This document shows positions 1 through 8,333 of a stretch of DNA of 60,426 nucleotides, one piece after another. Made by a program: the position numbers and the translations under genes. Every line of letters starts with the position of its first letter. Positions within the stretch are counted from its first letter, which is position 1. Source of the stretch: an uncultured Akkermansia sp. (lineage in GTDB: Bacteria > Verrucomicrobiota > Verrucomicrobiia > Verrucomicrobiales > Akkermansiaceae); assembly GCA_900548895.1 (NCBI GenBank), contig URLZ01000010.1, positions 1 through 60,426 of the forward strand. The letters run 5' to 3'. Under the pieces are notes generated by a model. That model had not been told where the DNA came from. It ran no database searches and saw only the letters and a list, made by a program, of their open reading frames with translations.

Positions 1-7
1 CTCTTCT

Positions 8-62
8 TCTCTCTGCTCCGTTGCAACGTCATTCCACACAATTAGCAGAAGAGCCTCTTTTT
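8..62 (+). terminator. possible terminator of an off-window gene
   Basis: TCTGCT (12-17) can pair with AGCAGA (44-49), extended by three further pairs across a one-base bulge, with a loop of about 26 nt. A run of seven T follows at about 56-62. The long loop makes this weak; it would end a gene lying left of the window. Confidence 0.3.
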
Positions 63-100
63 TTCTGGATTTTTTTTGGCTTTCATGATAGGGTAAGTCT

Positions 101-592
101 ATGGTAAGAATTCTCGCAGCTACTGATTTCTCTGACGAAGGCAAGCCGGTTCTGGACTTCACGGCCAATATGGTCCGGCAGTGCGGCGGCAAGATGTATC
201 TTCTGCACGCCGTCGAGCCCTGCATGATCGATGCGGCCGGCAGCATTCCCTCCGGCGACCTGCTGGGCGGTTTCTCGGCGATGCCTCCGGCGCAGGTGGA
301 GGAATGCAATACGGTGCTGGAGATGGCCGACAAGCGCGCCAAGAAGATGGCGGAGCAGATCAGCAAGCAGTGGGATATTCCGATCTACGGCAAGGCCGAG
401 GAGGCCGACGATATCGTGGAGTGCGTGCACAACTTCTGCACACGCCACAACATTGACGTGCTCGTGATCGGCAACCGACACCACTCACTCATCACCTCCA
501 TTCTGCTCGGCAACACGGCGGAGAAGCTCGTGCGCGCCGCCAAGATTCCCGTCACCGTCGTCCCCTGCGGTCCGAAAGCACAACAGGCCTGA
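101..592 (+). CDS. universal stress protein (UspA family)
   Basis: This 163-aa single-domain protein has the Usp alpha/beta fold pattern. It opens with a hydrophobic strand and ATDFSDEG, the usual N-terminal signature. It ends with VLVIGNRHHS, then LLGNTAEKLV and a final strand IPVTVVP. The ATP-binding pattern G-2x-G-9x-G(S/T) is only partly kept: the second glycine is replaced, so nucleotide binding is uncertain. A cytoplasmic stress role is inferred from the family only. It ends 2 nt before the next gene, so the two are probably co-transcribed. The start follows a weak AGGGTAAG ribosome-binding site. Confidence 0.85.
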   Translation: MVRILAATDFSDEGKPVLDFTANMVRQCGGKMYLLHAVEPCMIDAAGSIPSGDLLGGFSAMPPAQVEECNTVLEMADKRAKKMAEQISKQWDIPIYGKAEEADDIVECVHNFCTRHNIDVLVIGNRHHSLITSILLGNTAEKLVRAAKIPVTVVPCGPKAQQA

Positions 593-594
593 GC

Positions 595-1383
595 ATGAAG
601 ATCCTGTTTGTGGGGGACGTCGTGGGCGAGCCCGGCCGGCTCGCCCTGTATCGGGCTGTGCCGGAGCTGAAGAGAGAATTTGAGCTGGATGCCGTCGTCG
701 TCAACGGCGAGAATGCCGCGGGCGGGAGGGGCATCACGCCGGTCATCGCGCAGGATTTCTTTGCCAACGGGGTCGATGTCATCACGCTGGGAGATCACGT
801 CTGGGATCAGGCGGAGCTCGCGCCCTGGCTCGATGATCACCCGACGGTGCTGCGACCGCTCAACCACCAGCGCGAGACACCGGGGCACGGCTGCTGCATC
901 ATCCCCACGCCGGCGGGGCCGCTGGGAGTCATCTGCCTGCAGGGGCGCACCTTCATGAAGGTGGGTGTAGAGAACCCCTTCACCTACGGTGAGGCGGAGG
1001 CCAAGCGCCTGCGATCGCTGGGCGCCCGCGCGATTCTGGTGGATTTTCACGCCGAGACGACGAGCGAGAAGATTGCGATGGGGCGCTTTCTGGACGGCGG
1101 GGTTTCTGCCGTCATCGGCACGCACACGCATGTGCAGACCAACGACGCGCGCGTGCTGCCGGGCGGCACGGCGTATCTGACGGATGCCGGGATGTGCGGG
1201 CCGTTGGAGAGCGTCATCGGCCGCTCGCCAGAGCCCGTCATCAACAGCTTTGTCTCTTGCATGCCGCGCAAATTCCCCGTGGCGGGCTGGCCCGCGCGCC
1301 TCAGCGGTGCGCTCATCACGGTTGACGCCGCCAGCGGCAAGGCCGAAGATATCACCCCCATCAACCGCATTTACGAACGCTGA
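595..1383 (+). CDS. TIGR00282/YmdB-family metallophosphoesterase
   Basis: The 262-aa protein matches the YmdB-like family throughout: GDVVG at the N-terminus, then NGEN, GDHVWD, DFHAE and GTHTHVQT. These carry the Asp, Asn and His ligands of the dinuclear metal centre. In Bacillus, YmdB hydrolyses 2',3'-cyclic nucleotides and influences biofilm and motility choices; the substrate here is not known. The length is typical. It sits 2 nt behind the universal stress gene and 12 nt before tcdA, suggesting one operon. Confidence 0.9.
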   Translation: MKILFVGDVVGEPGRLALYRAVPELKREFELDAVVVNGENAAGGRGITPVIAQDFFANGVDVITLGDHVWDQAELAPWLDDHPTVLRPLNHQRETPGHGCCIIPTPAGPLGVICLQGRTFMKVGVENPFTYGEAEAKRLRSLGARAILVDFHAETTSEKIAMGRFLDGGVSAVIGTHTHVQTNDARVLPGGTAYLTDAGMCGPLESVIGRSPEPVINSFVSCMPRKFPVAGWPARLSGALITVDAASGKAEDITPINRIYER

Positions 1384-1395
1384 CGGAACACGGAT

Positions 1396-2304
1396 ATGGA
1401 TCTCGAACGCTTCGGCGGCATCGCCCGCCTCTACAGCAATGAAGGCGCCGCGCATCTGGCCGCGTCACGCGCGGCCGTCGTCGGCATCGGCGGCGTGGGC
1501 TCGTGGGCGGCGGAGGCGCTGGCACGCAGCGGCGTGGGCACGCTGATTCTGCTCGACCTCGATGACATCTGCATCACGAACACCAATCGGCAGATTCATG
1601 CCTTGGAGGGTCAGTACGGGCGCGCCAAGGTCGAGGCAATGGCCGAGCGCCTGCGCCTCATCAACCCCGACATCCGCGTGCGGGCCATTCAGGCCTTTTA
1701 CACCCCGGCCCATCCGGAGCGGCTCTTTGACGAAGAGCCGGCAGTGGTCATCGACGCCATCGACTCCATGCGCTCGAAGTGCCACCTGCTTGCCGAGTGC
1801 CGCCGCCGCGGCGTTCCGGTCGTGACCTGCGGCGGCGCGGGCGGGCGCATCGATCCGTCGCGCATTGCCGTGGCGGATCTCGCTCGAAGCTGCGGTGACA
1901 ACATGCTCGCGCAGGTGCGCAAGATTCTGCGCCGCGAATACGGCTTTCCCCTCGGCGACCGCTGCCCGGACATCGGTATTCCCTGCGTCTTCTCGAGCGA
2001 AAAACCCCGCTTTGCCCGCTGCGACGGCAGCGTCAGCCTCGAGCGCGACGAGGGGCAGATCGGCCGCATCAACTGCCATGCGGGCTTCGGCTCCGCCACC
2101 CACATCACCGGCAGCTTCGGCTTCCTCATGGCCGGCCTCGCGCTCAACATCCTCGCCCCGGATCCGCTCCGCCGCCCGGCGCAAGCCCCGCCCTCGGCTC
2201 CGTCCGTGCAGCCGTCTCCGGCACCCCGAGCCACCACCCGGGAGGCACAGGGAGTTCAAGCCCCTCAAGGCTGCTCCGGCGGCTGTGCGCCGCCCGAGGA
2301 CTGA
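1396..2304 (+). CDS. tcdA: tRNA threonylcarbamoyladenosine dehydratase (ThiF/MoeB fold)
   Basis: TcdA uses ATP to cyclise the threonylcarbamoyl group of t6A37 in tRNA to ct6A. The protein opens with the Rossmann nucleotide motif GIGGVGSWAAEAL and LLDLDDICITN(T)NRQIHA, both typical of the ThiF/E1-like family. The central region includes VIDAIDSM and a CGGAGG loop. After the domain ends (about residue 255), the last 45 residues are Pro/Ala-rich and contain CSGGC; this tail is not part of the conserved enzyme. The start codon lies 12 nt after the preceding gene. Confidence 0.9.
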   Translation: MDLERFGGIARLYSNEGAAHLAASRAAVVGIGGVGSWAAEALARSGVGTLILLDLDDICITNTNRQIHALEGQYGRAKVEAMAERLRLINPDIRVRAIQAFYTPAHPERLFDEEPAVVIDAIDSMRSKCHLLAECRRRGVPVVTCGGAGGRIDPSRIAVADLARSCGDNMLAQVRKILRREYGFPLGDRCPDIGIPCVFSSEKPRFARCDGSVSLERDEGQIGRINCHAGFGSATHITGSFGFLMAGLALNILAPDPLRRPAQAPPSAPSVQPSPAPRATTREAQGVQAPQGCSGGCAPPED

Positions 2305-2456
2305 GCCCCTGCGCTACCTGCATCCCTCCGCGCTGAAGATCCCGGCCCGGCGACGGAGGGAGTGCGGTTGCCCGCCCTGCCCCGCCGATCGCCGAGCGAA
2401 AGAGCATTGACTTTCGACGCCGCACCCCGTATCATTCCCCACCATCCGCTCACCAC

Positions 2457-3080
2457 ATGAAATTCAACGGCAAGGACAGAACCGCCCGACCGAACAAGCA
2501 CACCGCCCGCAGTGAGGCGCGCTTCGAGAAGAGCCCGACGCGCATCGTCGTACCCGCACGCGATGAAAGCGCTCTCGCAGACATTCTCGACGCCCAGCCA
2601 CAGGGGCTCTATCTGGTGCTCGACTGCATTCAGGATCCGCACAACCTCGGCGCCATCCTCCGCACGGCGGACGGCGCCGGGGTCGCAGCCGTGATTGCAC
2701 CGAAGGACAAATCCGCCGGCATCACGGAGACCGTGCTGCGCGTCTCCGTCGGCGCCGCGGAGAATGTTCCCTTCGTGCAAGTCACCAACCTCGCGCGCAC
2801 GATGAAGACGCTCAAGGAGGCCGGCCTCTGGTTCGTGGGCACCTCCGACCACGGTGACCGCTCGCTCTACGACATGGACTTCACGGGCGGCATCGCCCTC
2901 GTCATGGGAGCCGAGGGCGACGGCATGCGCCGGCTGACGGAAGAGAACTGCGATTTCCTCGTCCGCATCCCGATGCTCGGCCAGGTTCCCTGCCTCAACG
3001 TCTCGGTTGCAACGGGCGTCTGCCTCTATGAAGCGCTTCGGCAGCGGCAGGCGCTCACCCCAGCCTCCCCCCGTTCATGA
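2457..3080 (+). CDS. TrmH/RlmB-type SPOUT RNA 2'-O-methyltransferase
   Basis: The 207-aa protein carries the SpoU knot motifs: [17 protein letters not shown] (motif 1, with the catalytic Asn and Arg), [10 protein letters not shown] (motif 2) and LNVSVATGV (motif 3). It would transfer a methyl group from SAM to a ribose 2'-OH of rRNA or tRNA. The first 45 residues are basic and probably disordered, and the L30e-like N-terminal domain of full-length RlmB is absent, so the target RNA cannot be assigned. Its stop overlaps the start of the next gene by 4 nt (ATGA), indicating translational coupling. Confidence 0.85.
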   Translation: MKFNGKDRTARPNKHTARSEARFEKSPTRIVVPARDESALADILDAQPQGLYLVLDCIQDPHNLGAILRTADGAGVAAVIAPKDKSAGITETVLRVSVGAAENVPFVQVTNLARTMKTLKEAGLWFVGTSDHGDRSLYDMDFTGGIALVMGAEGDGMRRLTEENCDFLVRIPMLGQVPCLNVSVATGVCLYEALRQRQALTPASPRS

Positions 3081-3901
3081 GCGACGCCTCCAGCTCCTTG
3101 CCGCGAGAAGCGGACTGCATCATCGCACCTGAGTTGCCGCAGGAGGGCGTGGTGCGCGTCATCTCGGATCTGCACCTAGGGCACGAGCGCAGCGAGGTGC
3201 CCTCGATCGACTCCCTCAGGCCGCTGCTCAGCGGTATCAGCATGCTCATCGTCGCGGGCGACTTGGCCGAGACGCGCCAATGCCCGTGGCAACAGCAAGC
3301 TCTCGGTCTGCGCGCGGCGTTCCGCGACCTCTGCGCCGAGGCAGGCGTCACCCTGCTGGAGCTTGCCGGCAACCACGATCCTGACGTCCGGCCGCTGCTG
3401 GCCTCGCTCTGGGGCGGGCGCGTCGTCGTGATGCACGGGCACGCGCTCTTCAAGGAAGTGGCGCCTTGGAGCTGGGAGTATCTGCGCAACCGCGAGGCCT
3501 GCGACAAGCTCATTGCGCAGTACCCGAACTGCGAGCACGATCTCATCGAGCGGCTGGAGCTCTCGCGCGCCGTCAGCCTCGGCACGACTCCCATTATGCG
3601 GCGCGACGGCATTCGCAACCGCTACCTGCGGGGCTTCATGCACTGCTTCTGGCCGCCCTCCCGCCCCTGGAACATCCTGCGCGGCTGGCTGACCTGCGGA
3701 AGACGGGCCCGCGACTTCGCCGAGCGCTTTCTGCCGGGCTGCGAAACGCTCATCATTGGTCACTTCCACCGCAGCGGGCACTGGCGTTACCCGGGGCTCG
3801 ATGTCTACAGCACCGGAGCCTGCTTCAAGCATGCGCAACCCTTCTGCGCCGACCTCGCGGGGGGGCGACTTCTTCGTTATGCTCCCTGGCCCCGAAAATG
3901 A
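3077..3901 (+). CDS. calcineurin-like metallophosphoesterase
   Basis: The 274-aa protein has the full phosphoesterase motif series: [28 protein letters not shown] and IIGHFHRSG. These supply Asp, His and Asn ligands for two metals. The architecture resembles UDP-2,3-diacylglucosamine hydrolase (LpxH-like) and related soluble hydrolases, but nothing fixes the substrate. It overlaps the upstream methyltransferase gene by 4 nt. The HU gene follows after 92 nt with its own promoter. Confidence 0.8.
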   Translation: MSDASSSLPREADCIIAPELPQEGVVRVISDLHLGHERSEVPSIDSLRPLLSGISMLIVAGDLAETRQCPWQQQALGLRAAFRDLCAEAGVTLLELAGNHDPDVRPLLASLWGGRVVVMHGHALFKEVAPWSWEYLRNREACDKLIAQYPNCEHDLIERLELSRAVSLGTTPIMRRDGIRNRYLRGFMHCFWPPSRPWNILRGWLTCGRRARDFAERFLPGCETLIIGHFHRSGHWRYPGLDVYSTGACFKHAQPFCADLAGGRLLRYAPWPRK

Positions 3902-3931
3902 CCCAAAATTAACGTCATGAGCATTTTCGTC

Positions 3932-3960
3932 TTGCGGAGTCAGGTGTATTGTGATATGTT
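3932..3960 (+). promoter_or_regulatory. sigma-70-type promoter of the HU gene
   Basis: TTGCGG (3932-3937), a 17-bp spacer, then TATGTT (3955-3960). Transcription should start near 3967, leaving a leader of about 27 nt before the ATG at 3994. Confidence 0.6.
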
Positions 3961-3993
3961 CTCTTCGCAGTAACACCCACTTTTCTCCGAATT

Positions 3994-4266
3994 ATGAACA
4001 AAACCCAACTCATTGACCTCATTCAGCAGGAACTCGGTGCCGACGCAACCAAGAAGTGTGCCGCTGATGCTCTCAACGCCACCCTCAAGGCCATCACGAA
4101 GGCCGTTGCCACGGAAAAGGTGCAGCTTGTCGGCTTCGGCACCTTCGAGACGAAGACGCGCCCGGCCCGCACGGGTCTGAATCCCCGCACCAAGGAGCCC
4201 GTCCAGATTCCGGCCAGCAAGTACGTCTCCTTCAAGCCCTCCTCCTCCCTCAAGGGTGAGGCCTGA
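3994..4266 (+). CDS. HU-family nucleoid DNA-binding protein
   Basis: The 90-aa length is typical of HU/IHF. The protein begins MNKTQLIDLI, has the GFGTFE hinge motif at about residues 47-52, then a beta arm with TRPARTG and NPRTKEP, the segment that enters the DNA minor groove. It acts as an abundant DNA-bending dimer in the nucleoid. The gene stands alone, flanked by its own promoter (3932-3960) and a strong terminator (4291-4326), fitting a highly expressed monocistronic gene. Confidence 0.95.
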   Translation: MNKTQLIDLIQQELGADATKKCAADALNATLKAITKAVATEKVQLVGFGTFETKTRPARTGLNPRTKEPVQIPASKYVSFKPSSSLKGEA

Positions 4267-4290
4267 AGCGCGTCCTCTCCGTTTTTTACC

Positions 4291-4326
4291 GCAGCACCGA
4301 CTCACAAGGTCGGTGCTGCTTTTTTT
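4291..4326 (+). terminator. intrinsic terminator of the HU gene
   Basis: A perfect 11-bp stem (GCAGCACCGAC / GTCGGTGCTGC) with a 7-nt loop is followed by seven T residues. Confidence 0.95.
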
Positions 4327-4580
4327 GCGCTCTGTCTGTCGCCCGACAGTTCGCACCATGATGGCGTCAGTGCCGCCCGCAGTCGGCTGCCGATACGCCC
4401 CTCATCCGCACCCCAAACTCGCCCCCTTCCCGCGAGTCCTCAGCTTCCCGGCCCAAGCTCCTTTCTGTCCCGGCCCGCCCCCCGGGACTTTCCCTCCGCG
4501 CCGAGTCTTTGCTCCCCGGCGGATAGGTGACCACCGCCTGAACGGCCGACCTCCGTGCAAGCTGCGGGGATGAGGCCGGA
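4327..4580. other. intergenic stretch between two convergent terminators
   Basis: The stretch separates the HU terminator from the minus-strand beta-galactosidase terminator. It is rich in C-tracts. I see no convincing gene, promoter or repeat in it. Confidence 0.5.
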
Positions 4581-4614
4581 CAAAAAAAGCCCCTGCGCCC
4601 GGGTGGGCGCAGGG
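4581..4614 (-). terminator. intrinsic terminator of the beta-galactosidase gene
   Basis: Read on the minus strand, a perfect 10-bp stem CCCTGCGCCC / GGGCGCAGGG with a 4-nt loop is followed by a seven-U tract. It lies 40 nt beyond the stop codon of the minus-strand gene. Confidence 0.93.
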
Positions 4615-4653
4615 ACCGTCTCATCTTCTCAGAAGAGTGCGAAACCCACAGGG

Positions 4654-7629
4654 TTACTTGCGCAGCTGCTCGCGCGTGGCCTTGAGCACCTTGACCGGCA
4701 CCTGCAGCGCGGGCAGACCCTCAGCCTTGACCGTCACCGTCGCCGTGCCGCTCTTGCCGCGATCACCGCGCACAATCGCCACGATGCGGCCGTTGAAGAA
4801 GGCCTGATCGGGATCCTGCATGCAGGTCTGATCAATCGGGTTGCCGTTGCAGAAGCCCACGAGCTTCGCCGGGCCGGTGATGCTGAAGCTCACCTTGCGC
4901 GAGTCCGTCGGCACCACGTTGCCCTTGGCGTCCACGAGAGCCAGCTCGACGTAGGCGAGATCACGGGCGTCGCCGACAATCCTGTTGCGATCGACCTCGG
5001 CCTGCACCTTCACGCTCTTGCCCGTCGTCACGCGCGTCGCCGTCGCCCACGGCTTGCCGTCCTTCTTGACGACAACCTTGAGCTCACCCGGCTCGTAGAC
5101 CACGTCCTCCCACGTGAAGCGGTGGCCGTTCTTGGAGATCTTCATACCGGCCTGATTGAAGGTGCCGCCTTCACCTTTCTTGCGCACGCCCTGACTCTTG
5201 CCGTTGAGGAAGAGCTCCGCCTCGTCGCCGGAGGAGAACACCATCACAGGCGTCTTCTTCCCGACGCGATCCGGCCAGTTCCAGTGCGGCAGGATGTGCG
5301 CCTGCTTCACCTCCGGAGCCCAGCGGCTCTGGTAGAGGTAATAGGTGTCCTTCGGGAAGCCGGCCAAGTCAATAATGCCGAAGTACGAGCTGCGGCTCGG
5401 GGCCTTGTTGCCCATTGCCTTGAGCTCAGCCATGGCCTTGGCCTTCTCCTCAGCAGAGGCTCCCTGGAAGTTGCCGATGTTCGACGCATCCTGATTGTAG
5501 GGAGTCGGTTCGCCGATGTAGTCGTGGCCCGTCCAGGCGTATTCGCCGGCAACGTTCTGATTCTGATCCTGCGAAGTGAACTCCGCATCCGGGCAGTAGG
5601 CCCAACCGGGGGCATAGAGGCCGTAGGCGCTCACCTGGAAGAGGCTGGCGCCGGCACCGATCTTCCAGAAGTTCTTTTGATCCGGGAAGAAGTAGGTGTC
5701 GCGCGTCGCGACGCAGGAGGCCGTCTCCGAGCCGTAGATCGGCTGCTTCGGGCGCTTGTTGATGAACTCCTTGTAGTTGGAGGGCTTGTAGTTGTAGCCG
5801 AAGACGTCCATCGTGTCCGCAAAGCCGTTGTAGGCGCCGTTGTAGGCGTTCACACCGACGGTGTAGGGGCGCGTCGTGTCATACTTGCGGAACTCCTCGC
5901 GCAGCTCCCGGGAGATGCCGCAGCCGTCGCGCGACGTGATTTCCGTGATCTCATTGCCGCCGCTCCAGGCGATGATGCAGGGATGGTTGCGATCGCGCTT
6001 CACGAAGTTCTGCACGTCCTTCTTCCACCACTGCGGCCATAAAACGTGGTAGCCGTTGACCTTGTCATACTTCTGGTGCTTCCAGATGTCGAAGAGCTCG
6101 TCGATGACGAGGATGCCGTGCTTGTCGCAGAGGTCGAGCACCTCAGGAGCGGGCGGGTTGTGCGTCATGCGGATGGAGTTGCAGCCCATCTCCTTGAGCT
6201 TCTCAATCTTGCGCTCATAGGCGCGCTCGTAGAAAGCGGTGCCCAGCGCGCCGAGGTCGTGGTGCTCGCAGACGCCGTTGAGGCGCACCTTCTCACCGTT
6301 GAGGAAGAAGCCCTCGGGGCGCCATTCAATCGTGCGCACGCCGAAGCTCGTCTCCTTCGAGTCAATCGTCTTGCCGTCGCGATCAATCGTCGTCGTCACG
6401 CTGTAGAGGTTGGGATTCTCGCAGCTCCAGAGCTTCGGATCTTCAAGCGTGATCGTCTGCTCCACCTCGCGGGACTCGCCGGGCGCCAGCTTCACCGTCA
6501 CGGGCTTGGCGCTCGCCTTGCCAATGCTCTGCTGCACCGTCACCTCGGCGGCCTTGTCATCCGTGTTGTCCACCGTCGTCTTCACCACCACCTTCGCGGC
6601 GTCCGCCGTGATTTCAGGCGTCGTCACGTAAACGCCCCAGTGGCCGATGTGCACGGGCGTCGTCTTCTCCAGCCAGACGTGGCGGTAGATACCCGCACCC
6701 GGGTACCAGCGCGTCGACAGCGGCTTGTTGCTGGCCTCCACGGCGATGAGGTTCTCGCCGGCCTTGAGGAAGGGCGTGATATCCACGCGGAAGGAGGAGT
6801 AGCCGTAGGCCCACTCGCCGGCCAGCTTGCCGTTGACGTAGACCTTCGGGCAGGCCATCACACCGTCGAAGTCGAGGTAATAGCGATCCTTCTCGGCACT
6901 GAAGCTCGCGGGCACCTCAAAGGTCTTGCGGTACCAGCCGTAGCCATTCCAAGGCAGCTTGCCGGTCTCGTTGGGCTCGTCCTTCAGGAAGGGGCTCTCA
7001 ATGGCCCAGTCGTGCGGCAGCTGTACACTCTTGAAATCGGAGGCGTCAAAGCCGACGCTGGCCGGCGTCACGACGCCATCGGATCCCTGCGGCTTCACCT
7101 TTTTGCCGTCGGCATCCTTGAGCACAACCTCGCGAATGCTGGCCCAAGCGCCCTGCGCCGTGCCGTCCACCTTGATGACGAGTTGCGAAAGGGGCTTGCC
7201 GTCAAGCTTCACCACAGTCCTGTCCGAGGCAACCTTGCCAACCTTGCGAGTGACGGTGCTCTTACTGCCGCTCGGCGTGCAGATGATGACGGGCTCCTTG
7301 GCGCGGTTGTTCTCCCAGAGGATTTCGACCGACTTGATGCGATCGCCGCCCAAGCGCAGAATGAGCTGATGACCGGCATGTGCATCGGCAGCGCACCAAC
7401 GCGTGTTCTTGTTGCCGTCCACGGCATTTTCCGGAGGATTGCCGGGCTGACTGCTGTCCGCGGAGACAGGCTTGGCGGCATCCAGCGGATTGATCTTGCC
7501 GTAATACTTGAATTGCCAGTCGAAGTCAAAGGTCGAGCGGTCTCCGGCATAGGCGGTGGCCATGCCCAAAGCGATCAGGGGGAGGAGGTATTTGGCGTTC
7601 ATGGTGTGTCTGAGTAGGCAGGGGTGCAT
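4654..7629 (-). CDS. secreted GH2 beta-galactosidase with discoidin-like insert
   Basis: The 991-aa exported glycoside hydrolase has an N-terminal signal peptide (hydrophobic core LLPLIALGMATAYA) followed by a mature GDRS end. At about residues 54-170 lies a discoidin/F5-8C-like module (NAVDGNKNTRWC). The GH2 sugar-binding, Ig-like and TIM-barrel domains follow. WSGGNEI (acid/base Glu near 559) and YGSETA (nucleophile Glu near 630) are intact. C-terminal beta-sandwich domains resemble DUF4982. A role in host or plant galactoside breakdown is inferred. AGGAG stands 8 nt before the start chosen; an internal ATG at 7602 is an alternative start that keeps the signal peptide. Confidence 0.92.
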   Translation of the reverse strand: MHPCLLRHTMNAKYLLPLIALGMATAYAGDRSTFDFDWQFKYYGKINPLDAAKPVSADSSQPGNPPENAVDGNKNTRWCAADAHAGHQLILRLGGDRIKSVEILWENNRAKEPVIICTPSGSKSTVTRKVGKVASDRTVVKLDGKPLSQLVIKVDGTAQGAWASIREVVLKDADGKKVKPQGSDGVVTPASVGFDASDFKSVQLPHDWAIESPFLKDEPNETGKLPWNGYGWYRKTFEVPASFSAEKDRYYLDFDGVMACPKVYVNGKLAGEWAYGYSSFRVDITPFLKAGENLIAVEASNKPLSTRWYPGAGIYRHVWLEKTTPVHIGHWGVYVTTPEITADAAKVVVKTTVDNTDDKAAEVTVQQSIGKASAKPVTVKLAPGESREVEQTITLEDPKLWSCENPNLYSVTTTIDRDGKTIDSKETSFGVRTIEWRPEGFFLNGEKVRLNGVCEHHDLGALGTAFYERAYERKIEKLKEMGCNSIRMTHNPPAPEVLDLCDKHGILVIDELFDIWKHQKYDKVNGYHVLWPQWWKKDVQNFVKRDRNHPCIIAWSGGNEITEITSRDGCGISRELREEFRKYDTTRPYTVGVNAYNGAYNGFADTMDVFGYNYKPSNYKEFINKRPKQPIYGSETASCVATRDTYFFPDQKNFWKIGAGASLFQVSAYGLYAPGWAYCPDAEFTSQDQNQNVAGEYAWTGHDYIGEPTPYNQDASNIGNFQGASAEEKAKAMAELKAMGNKAPSRSSYFGIIDLAGFPKDTYYLYQSRWAPEVKQAHILPHWNWPDRVGKKTPVMVFSSGDEAELFLNGKSQGVRKKGEGGTFNQAGMKISKNGHRFTWEDVVYEPGELKVVVKKDGKPWATATRVTTGKSVKVQAEVDRNRIVGDARDLAYVELALVDAKGNVVPTDSRKVSFSITGPAKLVGFCNGNPIDQTCMQDPDQAFFNGRIVAIVRGDRGKSGTATVTVKAEGLPALQVPVKVLKATREQLRK

Positions 7630-7646
7630 ACACCCTGCTCCTGTCT

Positions 7647-7675
7647 ACTCTATCGGAATTGGCGAGGCAGCGCAA
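7647..7675 (-). promoter_or_regulatory. promoter of the beta-galactosidase gene
   Basis: On the minus strand: TTGCGC (7670-7675), a 17-bp spacer and TAGAGT (7647-7652). The start point would be near 7640, about 11 nt before the 7629 start codon. Confidence 0.5.
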
Positions 7676-7980
7676 GGAAAAAACGTGACACGCACCGCGC
7701 CGAACGCTCGCGGCATGCCGTTTTCTGCGTTCCGAAGCCCGTCTCGCGGGGACGTTCCGACCTTCCGCCACGTGATTTCTCGCCGCAATTCCGCCACGAG
7801 ATTTGCCAAGCTCCCGCAGCATTTTTTGCTCAACCCGGCACCTTTCGCCGGGGGCCCATGATCACCGGAGATCGATGCTGAGGCTCACAGTGAGAGTGAA
7901 AAACCATACCGTGACGCCGATGACATGAAAAACAGTCTCAACAAATGGCTCGAGATACCCATTTTTTTGCAACGAAGGGG

Positions 7981-8011
7981 TTGACAAGGGTGGCGATCTG
8001 TGGCGTAATAC
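7981..8011 (+). promoter_or_regulatory. promoter of structured RNA copy 1
   Basis: A perfect -35 TTGACA (7981-7986) is followed after 18-19 bp by GTAATA/TAATAC (8005-8011). The predicted start coincides with the 5' strand of the RNA's closing stem. Sequence further upstream (ATTTTTTTGCAACGAA, 7961-7976) also resembles the region before copy 2. Confidence 0.6.
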
Positions 8012-8015
8012 ACTG

Positions 8016-8074
8016 TGCGCACCTGTGGCCGGCGTACCTTCGTGGTTGCCAATTCTGGGAGGTGCGCATTTTTA
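8016..8074 (+). ncRNA. short structured RNA, copy 1 (family unknown)
   Basis: A 59-nt element is closed by a perfect 9-bp stem (TGCGCACCT 8016-8024 with AGGTGCGCA 8060-8068) and ends in a five-T run. Inside, TGGC (8026-8029) can pair with GCCA (8048-8051), and ACC (8036-8038) with GGT (8044-8046). Promoter, closing stem and U-tract together look like a self-contained small RNA. The same arrangement recurs at 51311-51378 with identical blocks GCGCACCTGTGGCCGG and TTCTGGGAGGTGCGCATTTTT. I do not recognise the class. The next gene has its own promoter, so this is less likely to be its leader. Confidence 0.65.
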
Positions 8075-8298
8075 TTCTATATACCCAGCCTCTTCTGCGA
8101 GGTCGGGGGCCTTCTGCAGATCATTCGGATTGGCCGCGGCAGTATTTGCATCCCCGCACCTCTTACCCTGCTCCTGAGCAATCTATCCATTGATACACTA
8201 TCCGGGCGGAACGAACTCCGCGATGTCGGTCCCTGCACCCGTATCTTCCCGTATCTGATGCCGAGAGCTAACGGAGAGACGACATACCCGCTTTGCCC
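8075..8298. other. intergenic stretch
   Basis: No credible coding region. The short reading frames crossing it have no recognisable domain and run through the structured RNA or into the next gene out of frame. Confidence 0.4.
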
Positions 8299-8327
8299 TT
8301 TACTTTCGACCGGGTGCCCCCTACAAT
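8299..8327 (+). promoter_or_regulatory. promoter giving a leaderless mRNA for the 8334 gene
   Basis: TTTACT (8299-8304), 17-bp spacer, TACAAT (8322-8327). Transcription should begin about 7 nt later, at the GTG at 8334. Confidence 0.6.
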
Positions 8328-8333
8328 GGAGGC

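Noticed and set aside
385..1455. 356-aa minus-strand frame opposite the YmdB-like gene
   Set aside because: It is a shadow created by GC-rich codon bias; the opposite strand has clear family motifs and this frame has none.
7945..8193. 82-aa reading frame across the structured RNA
   Set aside because: No domain or ribosome-binding site, and it overlaps the promoter, stem and U-tract of the RNA unit.
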